DNA of 64,000 bases from Mesorhizobium sp. M7A.F.Ca.US.008.03.1.1 (lineage in GTDB: Bacteria > Pseudomonadota > Alphaproteobacteria > Rhizobiales > Rhizobiaceae). The stretch is from positions 1 through 64,000 of the forward strand of contig NZ_RZRU01000016.1 of the NCBI RefSeq assembly GCF_003997495.1, given 5' to 3'. Positions 54,504 through 63,660 of the stretch are shown piece by piece. A program made the translations under genes and the position numbers. Under the pieces are notes generated by a model that saw only the letters and a list, made by a program, of their open reading frames with translations, ran no database searches and had not been told where the DNA came from. Numbering within the stretch: the first letter of the stretch is position 1; every line of letters starts with the position of its first letter.

Positions 54504-56570
54504 TTAGCCCCCAGCTTCCCACGATGCGGTCTCGGCCATCCGCTTCAGCAACAGCGCCGGCTTGAACACGTCCTTGCCGGTGCGCTGATGCCAGTATTCG
54601 AGCCGCTCGATGATCCTGGCCGGGCCTTCAAGGCCAGCCCAGAACAGCGGTCCGCCCTTGCCGATGGGAAAGCCGTAGCCATTGACCCAGACGACATCGA
54701 TGTCGGACGCACGGGCCGCTATGCCTTCCTCCAGGATCTTGGCGCCCTCGTTGATCAGGGGGTAAAGCGTGCGCTCGATGATTTCTTCCGCGCTGATCTC
54801 GCGCGGCGCGATACCCTTCTCGGCGGCCTTGTCGCGGATCAGCGCTTCAACCTCGGGATCCGGCACTGGCGAGCGCGCGCCAGCCTCGTAGAGATAAAAA
54901 CCCCGGCCGGTCTTCTGGCCGAAACGTCCTTGTTCGCACAGCGTGTCGGCAATCACGGCCGACAGGCCACGCGCCTTGCGGTTTCGCCAGCCAATGTCGA
55001 GACCGGCGAGATCGCTCATCTGGAACGGCCCCATCGGCCAGCCGAAATCGGTGAATACCTGGTCGATCTGGCGCGGGGTTGCGCCTTCCACAAGAAGCGC
55101 TTCCGATTCCGAGCCGCGCGCGGCCAGCATGCGGTTGCCGACGAAGCCATGGCATACGCCGACGACGACGGCCACCTTGCCGATCCGCCGAGCCAGGTCG
55201 ACAACGGTCGCCAGCGCATCGGGCGCGGTCTTGTCGGCCCGCACGATCTCCAAGAGCTTCATGACATTGGCCGGCGAGAAGAAATGCAGGCCGAGCACAT
55301 CCTGCGGCCGCGAGGTCGAGGCGGCGATTTCGTTGATGTCGAGATAGGAGGTGTTGGTGGCCAGGATCGCGCCCGGCTTGGCCACGGCTTCAAGCTTGCC
55401 GAAAACCTCCTTCTTGACCGCCATGTCCTCGAACACCGCCTCGACGATCAGGTCGCAATCGGCGAGATCGGCATAGTCGGTGGAGCCCTTGAACTGGGCG
55501 AGCCGCTGTCGCTTCGCGTCGTCGCTGAGCGATCCGCGCGTGACGGACACCGAGTAGTTCCTGTCGATCGTCGCCAAGCCGCGCTGCAATGCCTCATGGC
55601 TAGTTTCCAGCAAGGTTACGGAATAACCGCCATTGGCGAAAGCCATGGCGATGCCGCCGCCCATCGTACCGGCGCCGATGATGCCGACACGGGCGATCCT
55701 GCGCTTGACGATGTCCTTTCCGGGAAGCTTTGCCGCCTCACGTTCGGCGAAGAACAGATGGCGCTGCGCCCGTGACTGGTCGCTGGCTACCAGCTTGACG
55801 AACAGCGCACGCTCCGCCGCCAGCGCCTCGTCGAAGGGCAGCGTGACGGCATTGCGCACCGACTGCGCGCAGGCGATCGGCGCCTCGAGCCCGCGCGCCT
55901 TTTTGGCGAGGCCCGTTGCCTCGGCGTCGAAAGCCGCGAGGTCGGTCTCCTTGAGCCCCTCATTGCGATCACGCACCGGCGTGAAGGGACCACCCTTGCG
56001 GGCTATTTCCCTGGCGAAGTTCACGGCATGCGTGGTCAGATCGCCATCGAAGACGGCATCGACGAGGCCGGCGGCATGCGCCTCGGTCGCGCCGATCGGC
56101 GAACCGGAAACGATCATCTTCAACGCCTTCACCGCGCCGACAAGGCGCGGCAGCCGCACCGTGCCGCCACCGCCCGGCAGCAGGCCAAGCTTGACCTCGG
56201 GCAGGCCGAGCTTGGCGCCGGCGTCGGCAACGCGGAAATGGCAGCCCAGCGCCAGCTCCAGCCCGCCGCCGAGCGCGGTGCCGTGGATGGCGGCGACCGT
56301 CGGCTTGGCGATGGTCTCCAGCACAGCCACGATGGAGCGCAACTCCGGCTGCTGCATCGGCTTGCCGAATTCGGTGATGTCGGCGCCGGCAACAAAGGTC
56401 CGGCCGGTGCATGCAATGACGATGGCGGCAACCGACGCATCATCCCGCAGCTCGACCAGCGCCTGCATCAGCGGCTCGCGGACATGAAAACTCAGCGCGT
56501 TGACCGGCGGGTTGTCGATGATGACGACGGCGACGTCGCCGTCGCGGCTGACCTTCACAAAATCGGACAC
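54504..56570 (-). CDS. enoyl-CoA hydratase / 3-hydroxyacyl-CoA dehydrogenase fusion
   Basis: A 688-residue FadJ/FadB-type bifunctional enzyme of fatty-acid beta-oxidation. The N-terminal crotonase domain has GADITEFGKP, HGTALGGGLELALGCHFRVA and LPEVKLGLLPGGGGT (both catalytic glutamates). The dehydrogenase domain starts near residue 290 with VGIIGAGTMGGGIAMAFANG, and has LGLHFFSPANVMKLLEIV with the catalytic histidine. The C-terminal HAD domain is repeated. It ends 6 bases from the stop of the convergent regulator gene and has no evident operon partner. Confidence 0.95.
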   Translation of the reverse strand: MSDFVKVSRDGDVAVVIIDNPPVNALSFHVREPLMQALVELRDDASVAAIVIACTGRTFVAGADITEFGKPMQQPELRSIVAVLETIAKPTVAAIHGTALGGGLELALGCHFRVADAGAKLGLPEVKLGLLPGGGGTVRLPRLVGAVKALKMIVSGSPIGATEAHAAGLVDAVFDGDLTTHAVNFAREIARKGGPFTPVRDRNEGLKETDLAAFDAEATGLAKKARGLEAPIACAQSVRNAVTLPFDEALAAERALFVKLVASDQSRAQRHLFFAEREAAKLPGKDIVKRRIARVGIIGAGTMGGGIAMAFANGGYSVTLLETSHEALQRGLATIDRNYSVSVTRGSLSDDAKRQRLAQFKGSTDYADLADCDLIVEAVFEDMAVKKEVFGKLEAVAKPGAILATNTSYLDINEIAASTSRPQDVLGLHFFSPANVMKLLEIVRADKTAPDALATVVDLARRIGKVAVVVGVCHGFVGNRMLAARGSESEALLVEGATPRQIDQVFTDFGWPMGPFQMSDLAGLDIGWRNRKARGLSAVIADTLCEQGRFGQKTGRGFYLYEAGARSPVPDPEVEALIRDKAAEKGIAPREISAEEIIERTLYPLINEGAKILEEGIAARASDIDVVWVNGYGFPIGKGGPLFWAGLEGPARIIERLEYWHQRTGKDVFKPALLLKRMAETASWEAGG

Positions 56571-56731
56571 GCAAACCTCCCAGCACTATTCAGCAGCCAT
56601 GGCGCGAACGGGATTTACAGCGCCATGACGCGAATGGGAACCAGCGGACGGCCTGGCACAATGATTACCGGGTTTGAAGTGTCTGGCGCCAACGGCTTCC
56701 GCCGTCATCATCTCCGAAGTAGCGATCCTTC

Positions 56732-56890
56732 GCACCCCCCTCTGTCCTGCCGGACATCTCCCCCGCAAGGGGGGAGATCGGACGTCACGACGGCCTTCGT
56801 CAATTTTCAGGGTTGGAAGGCGGGCGAAACGGCGAAGCTGCCAATCTCCCTCCTTGCGGGGGAGATGGCCGGCAGGCCAGAGGGGGGTGC
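56732..56890. repeat. RIME-like 159-base palindrome
   Basis: The left arm (56732-56777) and right arm (56842-56890) are near-perfect inverted copies, with GCACCCCCCTCTGTCCTGCC on one side and its complement with one or two changes on the other. About 64 bases lie between. One arm recurs at 198-233. It lies between divergent and convergent operon ends and carries no gene. It accounts for most of the gene-free stretch 56571-56939. Confidence 0.8.
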
Positions 56891-56939
56891 TGTCCCGCCA
56901 GCGTCGCCATCCTACATTGCAAGCTGCACAGCTACGTAG

Positions 56940-57887
56940 TCAGCGCAGTGCCTTCTGTCCGCCCGCCGCCGTGATCACCCCGACAATGATCAGCCCCGTC
57001 AGCAGCAATCGCACGCCGGCGCTGACGCCGAAGGTGTTGAGCATGGTCAGCAGCAGCACCAGAAACAGCGCCGCGCCCCACACGCCCGGCACGTTGGCCT
57101 TGCCGCCGGCGACCGACGTGCCGCCGATGACAACGACGGCGATCGAAGCCAGCAGATACTCATTGCCGATATCGACATTGGCGCCACGGAAATAGCCGGC
57201 GAGCAGCGCGCCGTCGATGCCGCCGAGTGCGCCCGACAGGGTGTAGGTGAGGAAGCGGATGCGGCCGACATTGACGCCGGCCAGCCACGCGGCGCGGATG
57301 TTCTGGCCGATCGCCAGCACCGAGCGGCCAAAGATCATGCGCTGCAGGGCAATGGCCGCACCGATGGTGAACAGCACGGTGAGGATCGCCAGCACCGGAA
57401 TGCCCAGCACCTGCCAGTTGGCGAAATCGGCGAAGCCCGGCGGCGGCTTGATCTGCAGCCCGCGGCCATAGCTGATGTCGATCGACTGGATGATGAAGCT
57501 GGCCGAAAGCGTGGCGATGATCGGCGGAATGCGCAGCGCCCAGATCAGCAGATAGTTGACGGCGCCGACCGCAGCGCCACAGGCAAGCGCCGCCAGCAGC
57601 CCGACCACGATCATCGAGTCGTTGCCGTCCATCACCTTCATCGCGACAGCGCTGGCAAGGCCGATATTGGCCGGCAGCGACAGGTCGACATTGCCGGGGC
57701 CGAGCGTGATGACGAACATCTGGCCGACGCCGACAATGACCGTGAACACCGCCAGCGACAGGGCCGCGGTCACCATGCCCCCTGCGCCATAGCCGCCGGT
57801 GAAGGCGATCGTCGCCAGCCACACCAGAAGCGCGCCAATGAACGACCAGATCCAGGGTTTGGTGAGCAGCGATTTCACCGATGTCAT
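56940..57887 (-). CDS. sugar ABC permease, RbsC-type (second permease)
   Basis: A 315-residue membrane protein of the ribose/xylose/arabinose permease kind: eight to ten hydrophobic segments, GPGNVDLSLPANIGLASAVA near helix 3, and AGYFRGANVDIGNEYLLASI with VVIGGTSVAGGKANVPG, the conserved RbsC region. It starts 3 bases after the stop of the first permease. It is the last gene of the operon that begins with the SMP-30-like gene or the binding protein. Confidence 0.92.
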   Translation of the reverse strand: MTSVKSLLTKPWIWSFIGALLVWLATIAFTGGYGAGGMVTAALSLAVFTVIVGVGQMFVITLGPGNVDLSLPANIGLASAVAMKVMDGNDSMIVVGLLAALACGAAVGAVNYLLIWALRIPPIIATLSASFIIQSIDISYGRGLQIKPPPGFADFANWQVLGIPVLAILTVLFTIGAAIALQRMIFGRSVLAIGQNIRAAWLAGVNVGRIRFLTYTLSGALGGIDGALLAGYFRGANVDIGNEYLLASIAVVVIGGTSVAGGKANVPGVWGAALFLVLLLTMLNTFGVSAGVRLLLTGLIIVGVITAAGGQKALR

Positions 57888-57890
57888 CGC

Positions 57891-58883
57891 TCACCTCTCC
57901 CTGCGGCTGATCAACACCCGCGCCGCCAGCACGATGATCAGGATGGCGCCGTTGGCGGCCACCTGCCAGTCGGGCGGGATGTGCATGAAGGTGAGCAGCG
58001 GCGAGGCGGCCAGCGCCAGCGTCAGCGCGCCGATCACAGCACCTATCGGCGACACCCGTCCGCCGACGAATTCGCCGCCGCCCAGGATGACGCCGGCGAT
58101 CGCCAGCAGCGTGTAGCCATTGCCGATATTGGCATCGGCCGAGGTGGTGATGCCGATCAGCGCCATGCCCGACAGCACGCCGAACAGGCCGGCGAGCGCA
58201 AACAGCACGATCTTGGTCTTGAGCAGCGACCAGCCGGCGCGGCCGAGTGCCGCCGGATTGCCGCCCGAGCCGCGCAGGATCACGCCATAGGAGGTGCGCA
58301 TCAGGCCGAAATGGACAATGAGGCCGATCACCAGTGCCGCAATGATCGGGAACGGCACGAAAGGCGGCTTGAACGCCATCAGCCCGAGCAGCCAGTCCGG
58401 CGCCTTGCCGCCCGGTTTGGGCAAGACGAGAATGGCGAGCCCCTGCCAGACGAAGCTCATGCCGAGCGTCACCACGATGGAAGGCAGGTTGCGCAGATGG
58501 ATCAGCGCGCCGAGCAGCGCATAGACGCCGATCGATCCGAGCAGGATGGCGGCACCGATGAGCGGCGCGTCCTTCAGCCAGGTCGCAGTGACGCAGCCGA
58601 CGAAGCCGACGAAGGTGCCGATCGACAGGTCGAGCTCGTTTCCGGCAATGACGAACATCTGCGCGATCGTCGCCAACGCGATCGGGATTGCCAGATTCAG
58701 CATCAGGCTGAAGCCGAAATAGCTGATGGCGCGCGGGTTGAGCCAGGCGATGGCGAGCAGCACCAGCGCCAGCGACAGCGCCGGCAGCAGTCCGCGCAAC
58801 AGGCGGGCACGGGCCAGCGCGCCACGTTCGGCGGAAGTCCTGGCGGCGGTGTCGAGGCTGGCGGTCGTCATCTCAGGCCGCAT
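57891..58883 (-). CDS. sugar ABC permease, RbsC-type (first permease)
   Basis: A 330-residue membrane protein related to the permease at 56940: AGNELDLSIGTFVGFVGCVT, then GNGYTLLAIAGVILGGGEFV and GGRVSPIGAVIGAL. The two differ enough to form a heteromeric channel. It starts at ATG 58883, overlapping the ATPase stop by 11 bases, so it is translationally coupled. Confidence 0.92.
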   Translation of the reverse strand: MRPEMTTASLDTAARTSAERGALARARLLRGLLPALSLALVLLAIAWLNPRAISYFGFSLMLNLAIPIALATIAQMFVIAGNELDLSIGTFVGFVGCVTATWLKDAPLIGAAILLGSIGVYALLGALIHLRNLPSIVVTLGMSFVWQGLAILVLPKPGGKAPDWLLGLMAFKPPFVPFPIIAALVIGLIVHFGLMRTSYGVILRGSGGNPAALGRAGWSLLKTKIVLFALAGLFGVLSGMALIGITTSADANIGNGYTLLAIAGVILGGGEFVGGRVSPIGAVIGALTLALAASPLLTFMHIPPDWQVAANGAILIIVLAARVLISRRER

Positions 58884-60342
58884 CGCCGAAGGAGGACTGG
58901 ATGATCTTCTCTTCGGTCAACTCGTCGCGACCCAGATTGGCGACAATGCGGCCGTTCTTGAAGACATAGATGTGGTCGCAATTGTCGAGCTCTTCGGTTT
59001 CCGTGGTGTACCAGAGGAAGGTGCGGCCTCGGGCGGCCTCCTCGCGCACGAGGTCGTAGACCTCCAGTTTGGTGCCGATGTCGACGCCGCGCATCGGGTC
59101 GTCCATCAGCACGATCTGTGCATCCGAGCCGAGCGCACGCGCAAACAGCGCCTTCTGCTGGTTGCCGCCCGACAGCGAGAAAATGTTGTTGTTCATATCA
59201 GGCGTGCGGATGCCGATCTTCTTCTGCCAGAATGCAGCAAGCTCGGCCTCGCGCTGCGGCGAGATCAGCAGCCCGCTGCGCAGCCGCGCCAGCGAGCGGA
59301 TGCCGATGTTCTCAGCAATCGACCATTGCGGAAAGATGCCGTCCGACTGGCGGTCGCCGGCGACCAACGCCACCGGCGCGGTCACCTCGATACCGGCCCG
59401 GGCGCGCGATGCAGCAGTGAAGATCGCCAGCAGCAAATCGGTCTGGCCGTGGCCAGCCAACCCGGCAAGGCCGATGATCTCACCGGCGCAGGCGACGAGG
59501 TCGGTGCCGTCCTTCTGCGCGGCGGGCCGCGCCCGGACCCGCAGCGGACTGGCGGCGGGCTTGGCGGCAGCGATTTGCGCAGCGATCTTCTGGCGCGCTT
59601 CCGCGCCGCCCATCGCCGTCACCAGCCGGTCGCGGTCGAAGGCACTGGCGGCGTCAGCGACAACCACCTTACCGTCGCGCATCACCACGATGCGGTCGGC
59701 GTTGCGCAGCACCTCGCCCAGCACATGCGAGATCAGGATGCAGCTTTTGCCGCCGGCAACGAAGCGACGCACGAAGGCCAGCAATTGGCCTGCCGTATGC
59801 GCGTCGAGCGACGATGTCGGCTCGTCGAGGATGACGAGGTCGAGACGATCCTGGGTGACCGTGAAGGCGCGCGCCACCTCCACCATCTGGCGTCGGCCGA
59901 TCGACAGGTCGCCGACAATGTCCGACGCCGAGATGCTATGACCCGGAAAAATCTCGTCGAGCTTGGCGGCGATCAGCTCCGCCGCCTTGCGCCGCCAGCC
60001 AAACCCGCGCAGCGAAGCATGGTTGATGCGCGTGTTCTCGGCGACGCTGAGATTGGGACAAAGCGACAGTTCCTGGAACACGCAGCGTATGCCGAGCTGC
60101 TGCGCCCGCGACACCGAGTAATTGTCCTCGGTGTCGCCATGCACGCCGATCTGCCCGCTGTCGGGCACCAGCGTGCCCGCCACCATGTGCATCAGCGTCG
60201 ACTTACCGGCGCCATTGTGGCCAACGAGGCCGACGCATTCGCCGGGTCCGACGTGAAAATCCACGCCACCCAGCGCGCGAACGGCGCCGAAATGTTTTTC
60301 GGCGCCGTTCAGTCTGATGATGTCAGCGTTCCCTTCAGGCAT
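58873..60342 (-). CDS. sugar ABC ATPase, RbsA-type double domain
   Basis: A 489-residue protein with two ATPase domains. Domain 1 has GHNGAGKSTLMHMVAG, LSIGRRQMVEVARAF and LVILDEPTSSLD. Domain 2 lacks a normal Walker A (AGLAGHGQTDLLLAIF) but keeps LSGGNQQKALFARAL and IVLMDDPMRGVDIGTK, as usual in RbsA. The ATG at 60342 starts the family N-terminus; a longer frame to 60744 has no support. It is coupled to the first permease. Confidence 0.94.
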   Translation of the reverse strand: MPEGNADIIRLNGAEKHFGAVRALGGVDFHVGPGECVGLVGHNGAGKSTLMHMVAGTLVPDSGQIGVHGDTEDNYSVSRAQQLGIRCVFQELSLCPNLSVAENTRINHASLRGFGWRRKAAELIAAKLDEIFPGHSISASDIVGDLSIGRRQMVEVARAFTVTQDRLDLVILDEPTSSLDAHTAGQLLAFVRRFVAGGKSCILISHVLGEVLRNADRIVVMRDGKVVVADAASAFDRDRLVTAMGGAEARQKIAAQIAAAKPAASPLRVRARPAAQKDGTDLVACAGEIIGLAGLAGHGQTDLLLAIFTAASRARAGIEVTAPVALVAGDRQSDGIFPQWSIAENIGIRSLARLRSGLLISPQREAELAAFWQKKIGIRTPDMNNNIFSLSGGNQQKALFARALGSDAQIVLMDDPMRGVDIGTKLEVYDLVREEAARGRTFLWYTTETEELDNCDHIYVFKNGRIVANLGRDELTEEKIIQSSFGDAA

Positions 60343-60391
60343 GCTCAACGATACTCGCTTGGCTATACGGACGGCAACGCTTGGCCGACAT

Positions 60392-61405
60392 TCACTTGAT
60401 GTTGGCTTTGATAGCTGCGATGGCATCTTCCTGCGTGTATTCGTGGCTGGCGACGCCGCCCTTGGGGATCTTCGGCAGCTCGGCCTCGAAATCGTCCTGG
60501 GTGAAGGCCAGATACGGCACCAGCAGATCGTGCGGGATGTCGGTGCGGCCATCGAGCACCTGCTGTGCCACCCAGAAGGCGAGCGACGACACGCCGGGCG
60601 CGATCGAGGCCGACCAGGTCTGGTAGCCGTCCTTTTCCTTCTGTTCCTTCCACCACTGCAGCTCGTCCTGGCGGTTGCCCATGATGATGGTCGGGCGCGG
60701 CTTGCCGGCGGCGGCGAAGGCCTGTGCCGCGCCGTAACCGTCACCGCCCTGGTCGACGACGCCGACGATGTCGGGCAGCGACGGCAGGATGGTTGCCACT
60801 GCCTTCTGCGCCGTGGTCTGGTCCCAGTCGCCGGTCACCGAACCGACGATCTTGAACTCGGGATGAGCGGCGACACCTTCGAGGATGCCGGCATGGATGG
60901 CATCGTCGATCGAGGTGCCGGCAAGGCCGCGGATTTCCAGCAGATTGCCGCCTTTGGGCTGGAACTTGGCCATCTGCTCGACTTCCTGCTTGCCCATGTC
61001 CTTGAAGTCGACGACGACGCGGTAGGCGCAAGGCTCGGTCACGGTGCCATCGAAGGAGACGACGACAATGCCGGCATCGCAGGCCTGCTTGATGGCGCCG
61101 TTGAGCGCATCCGGCGAGGCAGCGTTGATGACGATCGCGTCATAGCCCTGCAGGATCAGGTTCTGCACCTGCGCCGCTTGCGTCGGCACTTCCTTGTCGG
61201 CGGTGGTGAAGATGTCGGCCGCGCCGACGACCTTGTCGGCGACCGCCTTCTTGGTGACGATGCCATAGCTGTCGAGCATCGCCTGCCGCCAGGAATTGCC
61301 GGCATAATTGTTGGAAAAAGCAATCTTCTTGCCACTGGTGTCGGCCAGTGCCGTGCCCGAGGCGAGCATTGCCGCCAGAGCGCCCAGAACGAACAGTTTC
61401 TTCAT
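60392..61405 (-). CDS. sugar-binding periplasmic protein, RbsB-type
   Basis: A 337-residue type 1 periplasmic binding protein. The signal peptide is MKKLFVLGALAAMLASGTAL-A. The mature part has KKIAFSNNYAGNSWRQAML, LILQGYDAIVINAASPDALN and VVVSFDGTVTEP, the typical RbsB core. GGAGG at 61413-61409, four bases before the ATG, is a strong ribosome-binding site. It precedes the ATPase by 49 bases. The ligand is probably a pentose or related sugar. Confidence 0.93.
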   Translation of the reverse strand: MKKLFVLGALAAMLASGTALADTSGKKIAFSNNYAGNSWRQAMLDSYGIVTKKAVADKVVGAADIFTTADKEVPTQAAQVQNLILQGYDAIVINAASPDALNGAIKQACDAGIVVVSFDGTVTEPCAYRVVVDFKDMGKQEVEQMAKFQPKGGNLLEIRGLAGTSIDDAIHAGILEGVAAHPEFKIVGSVTGDWDQTTAQKAVATILPSLPDIVGVVDQGGDGYGAAQAFAAAGKPRPTIIMGNRQDELQWWKEQKEKDGYQTWSASIAPGVSSLAFWVAQQVLDGRTDIPHDLLVPYLAFTQDDFEAELPKIPKGGVASHEYTQEDAIAAIKANIK

Positions 61406-61500
61406 GTCGTTATCCTCCCAGATGTGTTGACTGCTGCATTCCCACCGGCTTTGACCCCGGCCTCACTCCCAATCTGATTTGAGCACGGATTGTCGCGAGC

Positions 61501-62394
61501 TCAAAACAGTCTCAATCCCGGCACGCGCACCCTGAGCCGGTACAGCGACGTCGATGCGGTAATGTAGAGGCTTTGCAAATCGTCGTCGCCGAAGGTGAAA
61601 TTCGCGCAATCCTCGGGCGTCCGGATGACGCCAAGAATGGCGCCCGACGCATCGAAAATGTGGATGCCGCCCGGGCCGGTGCAGTAAAGATTGCCGCGGC
61701 TGTCGATCTTCATGCCGTCGGGCGCTCCCGGCCCCTCGCCCTCGGTTACTGCTGCCCACACCGCGCCGCCATTGAGGTCGCCATTGGCTTCGACGCCGAA
61801 CACCCTGATGTGCCCGCGTTCGGTGTCGTTGATGAACAGCCGCGACTCGTCCAGCGAAAAGCACAGCCCGTTCGGCTGCCCGAAATCGTCGGCCAGCAAT
61901 GTCAGCCGGGCGCCGTCGCCATCGATGCGGTAGACGCCCTGGAATGGCAGGTCCTGAGAGCGTGGCACGCCATAGAATTCCCTCCGGCCATAGCCCGGAT
62001 CGGTGAAGTAGATCGATCCGCCGGTGGCGACGACAATGTCGTTCGGGCTGTTGAGCTGCTTGCCCTGATGGTGTGTGGCAAGCACGGTCACGCTGCCGTT
62101 GGGCTCGGCGCGGGTCACACGGCTCGTCGCATGCTCGCAGGTGACCAGCCGCCCCTGCCGGTCCAGCGTGTTGCCATTGGCCTTGTGGCTCGGCTCGCGA
62201 AACAGTTCGATCTCGCCTTCGGCATTGCGGCGATACATCCGGCTTTCCGGAATGTCGGAGAAGACGAGCCATTTTTCGTAAGGGTGCCAGACCGGGCCCT
62301 CGAGGAAGCCGAAGCCGCTCGCCAGCGTCTCGATGGTCGCGTCGCCGACAACGTCGTCCAGGCCGGAATGGCGGGTGCGCGCCGGCACCGACAT
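61501..62394 (-). CDS. SMP-30/gluconolactonase-like hydrolase
   Basis: A 297-residue beta-propeller enzyme: GFLEGPVWHPYEKWLVFSDI (first metal glutamate), HKANGNTLDRQGRLVTCEHA, LNSPNDIVVATGGSIYFTDP (metal Asn) and PNGLCFSLDESRLF with the late metal Asp. It opens sugar lactones. The ATG at 62394 with GGGAG just upstream is favoured over the longer frame to 62517. It stands 95 bases ahead of the binding-protein gene on the same strand, so it probably acts in the same sugar pathway. Confidence 0.92.
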   Translation of the reverse strand: MSVPARTRHSGLDDVVGDATIETLASGFGFLEGPVWHPYEKWLVFSDIPESRMYRRNAEGEIELFREPSHKANGNTLDRQGRLVTCEHATSRVTRAEPNGSVTVLATHHQGKQLNSPNDIVVATGGSIYFTDPGYGRREFYGVPRSQDLPFQGVYRIDGDGARLTLLADDFGQPNGLCFSLDESRLFINDTERGHIRVFGVEANGDLNGGAVWAAVTEGEGPGAPDGMKIDSRGNLYCTGPGGIHIFDASGAILGVIRTPEDCANFTFGDDDLQSLYITASTSLYRLRVRVPGLRLF

Positions 62395-62513
62395 CACAGG
62401 CTCCCGGCGGCGCGAATCCGCATGGTGGCGAATGGCATGAACGCTTCCCCGATATGTCTTCTTGTTGGGGTCGAGCGTAGTTGCGGCGCCGCCGAGGCGA
62501 TACGGGTCAAAGC

Positions 62514-62549
62514 GCACGGCCGACTGTGCGTTTGCACAGTCGGCCGTGC
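62514..62549 (-). terminator. strong hairpin after the YihY/BrkB gene
   Basis: GCACGGCCGACTGTGC (62514-62529) and GCACAGTCGGCCGTGC (62534-62549) form a perfect 16-base-pair stem with a GTTT loop. On the minus strand it lies 31 bases after the stop of the membrane-protein gene and is followed by GCTTTG. It probably ends that transcript; the short T tract leaves room for another role such as an operator. Confidence 0.65.
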
Positions 62550-62580
62550 CTATCGAGCATAGGATAGCGGCGACGTCAGA

Positions 62581-63582
62581 TCAGGACCGGCGAACACTCC
62601 GCAAAAGCGCGGTCAAGGTTGCGCTCGCGCACGCCACCGCCACGAGCACGACCACGCCGGCAGAGTTGGACTTTTGCCCTGCGCGAAATGAGTCGTGCTG
62701 CGTGGGCAGAGGGCTATGAACCACGGTTTTCAGATCGGACCGGCTGCCGTGCCGAACGGAATAGGCGCGCGTGAACTCGGCACCGAGAAGGAAAATTTCC
62801 GACGAGTAGTAAACCCAGAGCAATATGACGAGCAGGCCGCCGGCGGCGCCATACGAAGACGCAATCGCGCTAGTGCCGATATACCAGCCGATAAGCGATT
62901 TTCCCAATGTGAACAGGGCCGCGGTCCCGACAGCGCCAATCCCCACATCGCGCCATTCCAGGGTTCGATCGGGCAAAATTTTGTAAATGGCGGCAAACAT
63001 CACGGAGATAAGCGCAAACGAAACGACGCCATTGATCCCGCTGAGTATGATCGTTCCGAACGGCAGATGGGCGTTGATGAAAGCGCCCAGTGCCGAAATC
63101 GCAGCGCTTGCGATGAGAGAGACCAGCAACAGGAACCCGAGTGCGGCCACCAATCCCAGACTGGCGGCCCGTGCCCGCACCAGACGCGACAGGGAATTGC
63201 CTTGCGGTTCGATCTTCCAGATTGTGTTCAACGACTGCTGCATCTCGCCGAAGACGCCAGACGCGGCCACCAGCAAGGTGATCAGCCCTATGATTGCGGC
63301 CCAGGTGCCGTACAGCCTGCCGGATGCACTTTCCAGGGCCGTCTTGAGGAGATCGGCGCTTTCCGGTCCCATCAGCCCTGATAACTGCGCGGACAAGGCC
63401 AATTGTGCGGCATCGTGGCCGAAGACGAGGCCAGCAATCGCAACCACGATCAGCAGGATCGGCGCCAGCGAGGTGGCGGCATAAAAGGCCATCGCCGCAC
63501 CATGACTAAGAGCATTGTCGTCGATGAAGCCGACGACGCTTTCACGCACCAGGTGCCATGAATCTGCAAATGAGGGTCGCAC
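62581..63582 (-). CDS. YihY/BrkB-family inner-membrane protein
   Basis: A 333-residue membrane protein with six predicted helices and the YihY pattern: FIDDNALSHGAAMAFYAATS at the start, LLVAASGVFGEMQQSLNTIW in the middle, YGAAGGLLVILLWVYYSSEI and FLLGAEFTRAY near the end. It was once called ribonuclease BN, but that assignment was withdrawn for the family. The role is probably envelope-related. There is no operon partner on either side. Confidence 0.92.
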   Translation of the reverse strand: MRPSFADSWHLVRESVVGFIDDNALSHGAAMAFYAATSLAPILLIVVAIAGLVFGHDAAQLALSAQLSGLMGPESADLLKTALESASGRLYGTWAAIIGLITLLVAASGVFGEMQQSLNTIWKIEPQGNSLSRLVRARAASLGLVAALGFLLLVSLIASAAISALGAFINAHLPFGTIILSGINGVVSFALISVMFAAIYKILPDRTLEWRDVGIGAVGTAALFTLGKSLIGWYIGTSAIASSYGAAGGLLVILLWVYYSSEIFLLGAEFTRAYSVRHGSRSDLKTVVHSPLPTQHDSFRAGQKSNSAGVVVLVAVACASATLTALLRSVRRS

Positions 63583-63660
63583 TTCGAGTCCGCAGGCATT
63601 GAGTTGGCGTTCACTAGCAATGCGCCGGACCTTCCGATGTTCCGGGTTGTGGCCGCTGTT

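Noticed and set aside
57981..60399. Two long plus-strand frames opposite the sugar importer genes, and one at 60317-61477.
   Set aside because: They mirror the permease, ATPase and binding-protein genes, show no family, and run across gene boundaries.
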